Assembly: GCA_944326245.1 (NCBI GenBank) | Contig: CALVDF010000009.1 | Coordinates: forward strand, 1-64,000 | Direction of reading: 5' to 3' | Length of the DNA stretch: 64,000 nucleotides | Source of the DNA: an uncultured Bacteroidales bacterium | GTDB lineage: Bacteria > Bacteroidota > Bacteroidia > Bacteroidales > UBA932 | Part shown: piece by piece, positions 59,862-64,000 of the stretch | How positions within the stretch are numbered: the stretch's first letter is position 1 | Layout of the letters: every line of letters starts with the position of its first letter | Notes under the pieces: generated by a model | Databases searched by the model: none | What the model saw: only the letters and a program-made list of their open reading frames with translations | What the model was told of the DNA's origin: nothing | Made by a program: the position numbers and the translations under genes

Positions 59862-60569
59862 TCAATGCCGAACCGGCATACTGCGTATAATTCCTGCAGC
59901 CCAGCTGTTGAGAGCCAGGCAGTAACGGTCAAAATCCGGGCATGCCGAATCATCACCGGCACCTGTCTTGTCCCGCATGCAGTCCAGCCCGCGGGCGGTT
60001 TCCAGTATCTGCCTGTCCTCGCCGCCGACAAGTCCTTCCAGCCGGGTCATAGAGGCGATATACTCCCCGGTCTCCAGACGGTACTTCATGCGGACCGTGA
60101 ACCTTGCCGCCTTGTACAGTCCCTTCAACACATCCATATCCCTGGCATGCAGAAAATTGTGCGAACTTGCATGGTACAGGTTGCATGCACCCGAGAGTAC
60201 CGCCCGCCGCACGTCTTCTTCCGTAAACATTGTCCCTATTTCCTCCAGAGAACCGTACAGCGGCTTGGTGTCCAGATACAGCTGCAGCAGATCAGCCTTC
60301 TCCCAGCCACGGAGTTCCGCCTCACCGGCCACGAATCCGCAGACCAGCTCATTGTGCTCCACCGACTCCAGCATCCCACGGTATGCCTGCAGATCTTCAG
60401 GGCCCATCCTGTCAGTAATCACCACCACATCGATGTCACTGCCATCGGTCTGTTCCCCGCGGCCATAACTGCCCTGTATCCCGAAAAACCGCAGCCGCTC
60501 CCCGAAGAGACCCGTCACCTCCCGCGGAATTCCTCCAGCCACCTGTCCATATCCAACCCACCTGTACAT
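59862..60569 (-). CDS. Nucleotidyltransferase (MNT-like) with helical C-terminus
   Basis: 235 aa. GIQGSYGRGEQTDGSDIDVV is the polymerase-beta-type active site, GSxxxG with SDxD. The rest is helical (DVRRAVLSGACNLYHASSHN, FLHARDMDVLKGLYKAARFT, VRMKYRLETGEYIASM) and may be a HEPN-like part, as in MNT-HEPN pairs where the transferase modifies the HEPN toxin. Here both would be in one chain. The RX4-6H motif of active HEPN RNases is not clearly seen. No partner gene lies alongside. A metabolic nucleotidyltransferase is the other option. Confidence 0.78.
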   Translation of the reverse strand: MYRWVGYGQVAGGIPREVTGLFGERLRFFGIQGSYGRGEQTDGSDIDVVVITDRMGPEDLQAYRGMLESVEHNELVCGFVAGEAELRGWEKADLLQLYLDTKPLYGSLEEIGTMFTEEDVRRAVLSGACNLYHASSHNFLHARDMDVLKGLYKAARFTVRMKYRLETGEYIASMTRLEGLVGGEDRQILETARGLDCMRDKTGAGDDSACPDFDRYCLALNSWAAGIIRSMPVRH

Positions 60570-60686
60570 TGCCCGGCAGACCTCTCCAAAGGTTGGTCCG
60601 CCCTATCTGTTTCCTTAAGCTTTTCCGACATGATTTTGCTTGAATTTGTAAAACCATGCAAAAATAGAAAATAAAAGTTTTTTGAT

Positions 60687-60694
60687 AATTTTGC
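60687..60694 (+). promoter_or_regulatory. -7 promoter box of the glutaredoxin gene
   Basis: TAATTTTG, 17 bases before the ATG at 60712, matches TAnnTTTG. No clear -33 box is seen. Confidence 0.45.
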
Positions 60695-60711
60695 CGCAGA
60701 AATAAAACGCC

Positions 60712-61080
60712 ATGATAAAAATCTACGGTATGGATACCTGCCCGGACTGCACTTATGTCAAGGAGCAGGTCAAGGGCAATGACAGATACGAGACAATCGA
60801 CATCGGGTCACATGTCAGAAAGCTGAAGGAGTTCCTCAAACTCAGGGACAACAACCCTGTATTCGACGAAGCGAAACGTACGGGTGCGGCGGGTATCCCA
60901 TGCTTCGTGCTGGAGGACGGTACGGTGACGCTCTCCCCGGAACAGGCCGGGCTCAAATCGCGGTGCAGCACTTCTGAGACCATGAACCGTCCGCATGGCG
61001 AGGCTCACGAAGGGACTCATGACAGGGCTCAGGACCGGGCAGAAGGCGCCTCATGCAACATTGACGGAACAGGCTGCTGA
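60712..61080 (+). CDS. Glutaredoxin-like protein
   Basis: 122 aa. MIKIYGMDTCPDCTYVKEQV contains the CPDC redox site; GAAGIPCFVLEDGTVTLSPE contains the cis-Pro. This part (1-84) is a complete small glutaredoxin. The remaining 38 residues (SRCSTSETMNRPHGEAHEGT and on, with HDRAQDRAEGAS) are charged and repetitive and not part of the family. They may be read-through after loss of the normal stop. The next gene starts 23 bp later. Confidence 0.85.
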   Translation: MIKIYGMDTCPDCTYVKEQVKGNDRYETIDIGSHVRKLKEFLKLRDNNPVFDEAKRTGAAGIPCFVLEDGTVTLSPEQAGLKSRCSTSETMNRPHGEAHEGTHDRAQDRAEGASCNIDGTGC

Positions 61081-61103
61081 TACGGAGCGGGACTTGACAG
61101 ACA

Positions 61104-62354
61104 ATGAGGTACATTTTCAATCCGGAACACGATCTGTGCCTTGCCAACGGCAGTCCTACTTTCGTACCGCCGGAATCCGCACTCAAGTTCGGCCACGACT
61201 GCCGCAACATCATGGAAAATGTTCTCGGCCAGTCCGGCGACGGGGAAGCCATAGTCCCGTGGGGCTGGGACAATGTCCTGAAATACAATCTGCTCAAGGC
61301 CGGAACACCGGAGGAGCTGCTGCCATCGGATGAAGCTCTGGAGCAAATCAGGAGCCTCTCCCACCGGAGAACGGCAATCAAGGCAGGAAAATACATCCGG
61401 GAACGGCTGAAGAATTCCGTGCCGGCCGGCTTCCTTGTCAAGGACACTCCGGAAGAGATCGACCGTCCGGATATGATAAACGAATTCCTGGCAAAGCATC
61501 CCAGTGCGGTATTCAAGGCCCCGTGGTCGGGAAGCGGCAAAGGCCTACGATGGGTACGCAGCAACGAATTCAGCCACAGCGACAGGGGATGGTGCCGCAA
61601 CATCATCGCAAAGCAAGGCTCGGTAATAGCGGAACGGCGGGAAGATGTAGTATGCGACTTCGCAATGCTCTTCCAGTCGACCGCCACCGGCATCATCTTC
61701 GAAGGCTACTCCCTCTTCGACACCGACAACGGGGCATACCGCAGCAACATCCTCGCCTCCGACCGGCATATCCTCTCACATCTCTCACGCTTCATACCGG
61801 AAAACGTACTGACAGCTGTCCGCCGGCAACTCACCATATTTCTGAAGGACAATTTCTCCGGCCGCTACGAAGGCTACCTCGGAGTGGACATGTTCATCTG
61901 CAGGGCCAATACAGAAACGGACTCCGTTCACGGCACTGACACTTTCGGGAAAGACAAGAACCCGGGCCGATTCATACCGACAGAGGACAGTCAAGGCAAA
62001 TATCTCCTGAACCCGTGCGTGGAGATCAACGTCCGCATGACAATGGGCCTTCTTGCCAGGAAATACTTCGACCGCCACATGCAGCATGGAACAATCCCCG
62101 GATACTCAGAAGCGCACGATGTTACCGAATGCTGTATGGAAGAAACAGTATCTGACAATGATAAGGCAAGCATCGACGGGCGCTACAGGTTTTCCGTCGT
62201 CTACGCCCCGAATCCGGCCACCCTCAGGACGCAACTTGCCCCGGCAGTCCGTATCCTCACCTCAATCTCAGAATCCACACGGTACTGTATAGCCATATTT
62301 ACCGGACCATTACCTCACGCCATGTCTTGCGCACCACTACCGGAGGAGCAGTAG
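61104..62354 (+). CDS. ATP-grasp-like protein of unknown substrate
   Basis: 416 aa. MRYIFNPEHDLCLANGSPTF is followed by a helical region. Then FKAPWSGSGKGLRWV (residues about 138-152) is an ATP-grasp-like lysine and Gly-rich loop. VIAERREDVVCDFAMLFQST, GYLGVDMF and NPCVEINVRMTMGLLARKYF (metal-binding E-x-N) complete the pattern. It is cytosolic; the substrate is unknown. The last 47 codons lie in a 177-bp direct repeat (62214-62390) whose second copy overlaps the 3' end of the M64 peptidase. The stop codon itself is in the repeat. Confidence 0.7.
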   Translation: MRYIFNPEHDLCLANGSPTFVPPESALKFGHDCRNIMENVLGQSGDGEAIVPWGWDNVLKYNLLKAGTPEELLPSDEALEQIRSLSHRRTAIKAGKYIRERLKNSVPAGFLVKDTPEEIDRPDMINEFLAKHPSAVFKAPWSGSGKGLRWVRSNEFSHSDRGWCRNIIAKQGSVIAERREDVVCDFAMLFQSTATGIIFEGYSLFDTDNGAYRSNILASDRHILSHLSRFIPENVLTAVRRQLTIFLKDNFSGRYEGYLGVDMFICRANTETDSVHGTDTFGKDKNPGRFIPTEDSQGKYLLNPCVEINVRMTMGLLARKYFDRHMQHGTIPGYSEAHDVTECCMEETVSDNDKASIDGRYRFSVVYAPNPATLRTQLAPAVRILTSISESTRYCIAIFTGPLPHAMSCAPLPEEQ

Positions 62355-62390
62355 GCTCGAACCTCCGCAACAACGACAGCGGCGCTGAAG
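62214..62390. repeat. Direct repeat, copy A (3' end of ATP-grasp-like gene)
   Basis: Copy A matches copy B at 62590-62766, offset exactly 376 bp. It is nearly identical up to 62369 and weaker to 62390. On the plus strand it encodes the C-terminus of the ATP-grasp-like protein. On the minus strand it encodes a copy of the last 25 residues of the M64 peptidase (RRFEPTAPPVVVRKTWREVM). Confidence 0.85.
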
Positions 62391-62589
62391 TAGAATTTGA
62401 TTTTAGAAACATCTGGCCATTAACCATGTCATTGATTTACAACAACTTAACATTTCGCATGGTGTTTCTTGGGGTGAAAAAAGACATCATGAAGAACCAA
62501 ACAATATGCTATCTATTTTATATTCAGCACATTGTCCTTTAGCGTGGTGTTTCATAATTAATTTTTACTTTCACCGTTCACTCCCGGCC
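62391..62589. other. AT-rich spacer between the two repeat copies
   Basis: About 200 bp with markedly lower GC than both flanking genes. It has no credible gene, no terminal inverted repeats and no promoter-like pair of boxes that I can support. Confidence 0.5.
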
Positions 62590-62766
62590 CCGGCTACCCT
62601 CAGGGCGCAACTTGCCCAGGCCGTCCGTATCCTCACCTCAATCTCAGAATCCTCACGGTACTGTATAGCCATATTTACCGGACCATTACCTCACGCCATG
62701 TCTTGCGCACCACTACCGGAGGAGCAGTAGGCTCGAACCTCCGCAGCGACGACGGTGTCGCCGAAG
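62590..62766. repeat. Direct repeat, copy B (3' end of M64 gene)
   Basis: The partner of 62214-62390. The plus strand still encodes a copy of the ATP-grasp-like C-terminus (ATLRAQLAQAVRILTSISES) with no gene before it. The minus strand holds the true 3' end of the M64 gene. Confidence 0.85.
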
Positions 62767-64000
62767 GAGAAGTTCTGCGGTTGACCGCATCATAGGCCAC
62801 AAAGTCCTCGTAATTGTATTCCCAAGACTCTCCGAAAGCCAATTTATTTATACGGATATAGATGGCCTCCCGTGAAGGAGCGTTGAATCCTCCGTCATTG
62901 TATCTCATGATACTGTTCTCTGTAGGACGCCAGACGCCTGTCCAATATGTAAAGCCTCCTTCAAACGCTCCAAGACCGTCATATTGATAACGGCTGTCAC
63001 TTATAAAGTGAGCCCAGTTCACAAGAGTCGGATCTGAGGTGAAATCAATATTCTTATACCACCCGAAATCCCAAAGTACCTGGCAATTTGTTATCTCCTC
63101 AGATGGAATCTGCCCATAGCTCTCATACGCATATTCGTCAGCGAGCTTCGTAAATCCGTGGCCTCCGGCCTCATGCAGAATCAAGCCTCTGAAAGTGGCC
63201 GCATCGCTGCTGGTAGGGAAATAGGCCACAGACACACCGTTACCGTAATTTCCGTCCTCAGGATAGTACATCCAGCACGTTCCGGCGTAATAGTCGCGGT
63301 TCATCATTACCACTATCAGAGCTTCGTCCAGTCTTTCAGGTGTTATTGCATTAAGGGCATAGTTGAAAACCGTCTGGTCATCTCCTCCAACAGAAGTACC
63401 GCCACCGAACCATGTACTCAGAGCAGTGACATTGCCATCTTCGTATCCTTCGTTTCTCGACACCACGTTCACCATATACACATTGAAATAATCGCGGAAA
63501 GACTTGTACGGCTCTTCCGAGAAGAACTGTTCCATGGTATTCTCCATCACACTGCGGTATGTCCCGTCAGCAATCTGCCTGTCCGAATACGCATCCCCCA
63601 TCAGTACCACATCGATGCCGTTGCCTACTGTCGCCGACTGCAACAACTCGTATGTTCCGTCAGCACTGTAGTCTGTGGAAGTATATTTGTCTGGATAGAA
63701 TTCGCTCAGATCTCCATAATCATAACCTAAGATATTTTTAAATGCCTTATATTGACTGGATTTTTGATAAGTATCTAAAGATTCATTAGGTACATAAAAT
63801 TTAAAATAAAACTGTTCGGATATTACTCCATCTGTTGATAGCGGTGTTTGATACTCAGGAGGGACTACAGCTCTACAATATACTGCCTCCAAACTAGGTG
63901 CCGGATAGAATGTATGAGCTCCCATATCTGTCAATCTCGCAGATAAAGTAACCTTCTTAAGATTATCGCAATATCCGAAATTGTTTGAACCATAAATATA
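62675..64000 (-). CDS. BspA-type LRR plus M64 metallopeptidase (partial, 5' end outside)
   Basis: 442 codons are visible; the frame is open to the right edge, so the N-terminus is missing. The first residues seen (YGSNNFGYCDNLKKVTLSAR, LTDMGAHTFYPAPSLEAVYC) are a BspA-type leucine-rich repeat. From about 115 the M64 (IgA-peptidase-like) domain follows: GNGIDVVLMGDAYSDRQIAD, NVYMVNVVSRNEGYED, and the zinc site LILHEAGGHGFTKLADEY, an HExxH-type motif with a downstream Asp. IMRYNDGGFNAPSREAIYIR is also typical. It is probably a secreted or surface peptidase; the signal peptide would be outside. Its 3' end is in the duplicated segment. Confidence 0.9.
   Translation of the reverse strand, partial: YIYGSNNFGYCDNLKKVTLSARLTDMGAHTFYPAPSLEAVYCRAVVPPEYQTPLSTDGVISEQFYFKFYVPNESLDTYQKSSQYKAFKNILGYDYGDLSEFYPDKYTSTDYSADGTYELLQSATVGNGIDVVLMGDAYSDRQIADGTYRSVMENTMEQFFSEEPYKSFRDYFNVYMVNVVSRNEGYEDGNVTALSTWFGGGTSVGGDDQTVFNYALNAITPERLDEALIVVMMNRDYYAGTCWMYYPEDGNYGNGVSVAYFPTSSDAATFRGLILHEAGGHGFTKLADEYAYESYGQIPSEEITNCQVLWDFGWYKNIDFTSDPTLVNWAHFISDSRYQYDGLGAFEGGFTYWTGVWRPTENSIMRYNDGGFNAPSREAIYIRINKLAFGESWEYNYEDFVAYDAVNRRTSPSATPSSLRRFEPTAPPVVVRKTWREVMVR

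Noticed and set aside
62391-62589. A small insertion sequence or MITE between the repeat copies
   Set aside because: No terminal inverted repeats; the flanking direct repeat (about 177 bp) is far too long for a transposon target duplication.

Overview
This is a Bacteroidota chromosome window, most likely Bacteroidales, with roughly 50% GC in its core genes. The evidence is the repeated -7 element TAnnTTTG (often with a TTG or TTTG box 19-21 bp upstream), many lipoproteins with a short signal peptide ending in Cys, BACON, BspA-type LRR, DKNYY and DUF5020 proteins, a BlaI/M56-TonB pair, and 3-bp-duplicating IS5 chemistry. No rRNA, tRNA or CRISPR array was found. The genus was not determined.

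Region 1 (1-9.9 kb) is a decaying defence island on the minus strand. A type I restriction-modification operon reads XRE regulator, AlbA/Schlafen-type ATPase regulator, two different HsdM methylases and HsdS (cut by the window edge; no HsdR inside the window). Next comes an RloA/RloB (AAA ATPase plus Toprim-like) pair. Its rloB is broken by an internal deletion and frameshift and by a complete IS5-family element. An orphan vsr mismatch endonuclease and a small deleted remnant of vsr close this part.

Region 2 (9.9-40.8 kb) is mostly housekeeping and envelope genes: DMT exporters, small lipoproteins, and a BMP-type solute-binding lipoprotein beside a periplasmic-binding/legumain-like C13 peptidase fusion. 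It also holds a purine permease with a DUF5020 protein, a vitamin B6 operon (ThiD-like/AraC fusion, pdxS, pdxT), adenine deaminase and BlaI/M56 signalling. An ArsR-controlled thiol/arsenic-type cluster follows, in which an upstream gene was lost by deletion. The rest is an M28 peptidase, aquaporin, SH3-domain membrane proteins, a receiver/PEP-synthase-like ATP-grasp protein, a bile-acid symporter-type carrier, an exported peptide deformylase and a three-domain GNAT fusion.

Region 3 (40.8-53.5 kb) is the most remarkable part: one minus-strand block of seven genes in the order helicase (degenerate PLD-like N-terminus), DUF4391, AbiGi-like, type III Mod, Fic, type III Res, second Fic. Spacings are a few bases, except one 99-bp gap between the first Fic and Res that holds a perfect 14-bp inverted repeat. 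It looks like a composite defence system: a type III R-M core with a helicase/DUF4391 arm and embedded abortive-infection and AMPylation genes. A GIY-YIG/DUF4357-like gene that appears to have lost both domain cores lies just upstream.

Region 4 (53.5-64 kb) holds paired BACON and Fn3 lipoproteins, two alpha/beta hydrolases, palindromic intergenic repeats, another DMT exporter, a DKNYY repeat protein, a nucleotidyltransferase, a glutaredoxin and an ATP-grasp-like protein. It ends in a BspA-LRR/M64 peptidase cut by the right edge. The convergent 3' ends of the last two genes are present twice as a 376-bp-spaced direct repeat.
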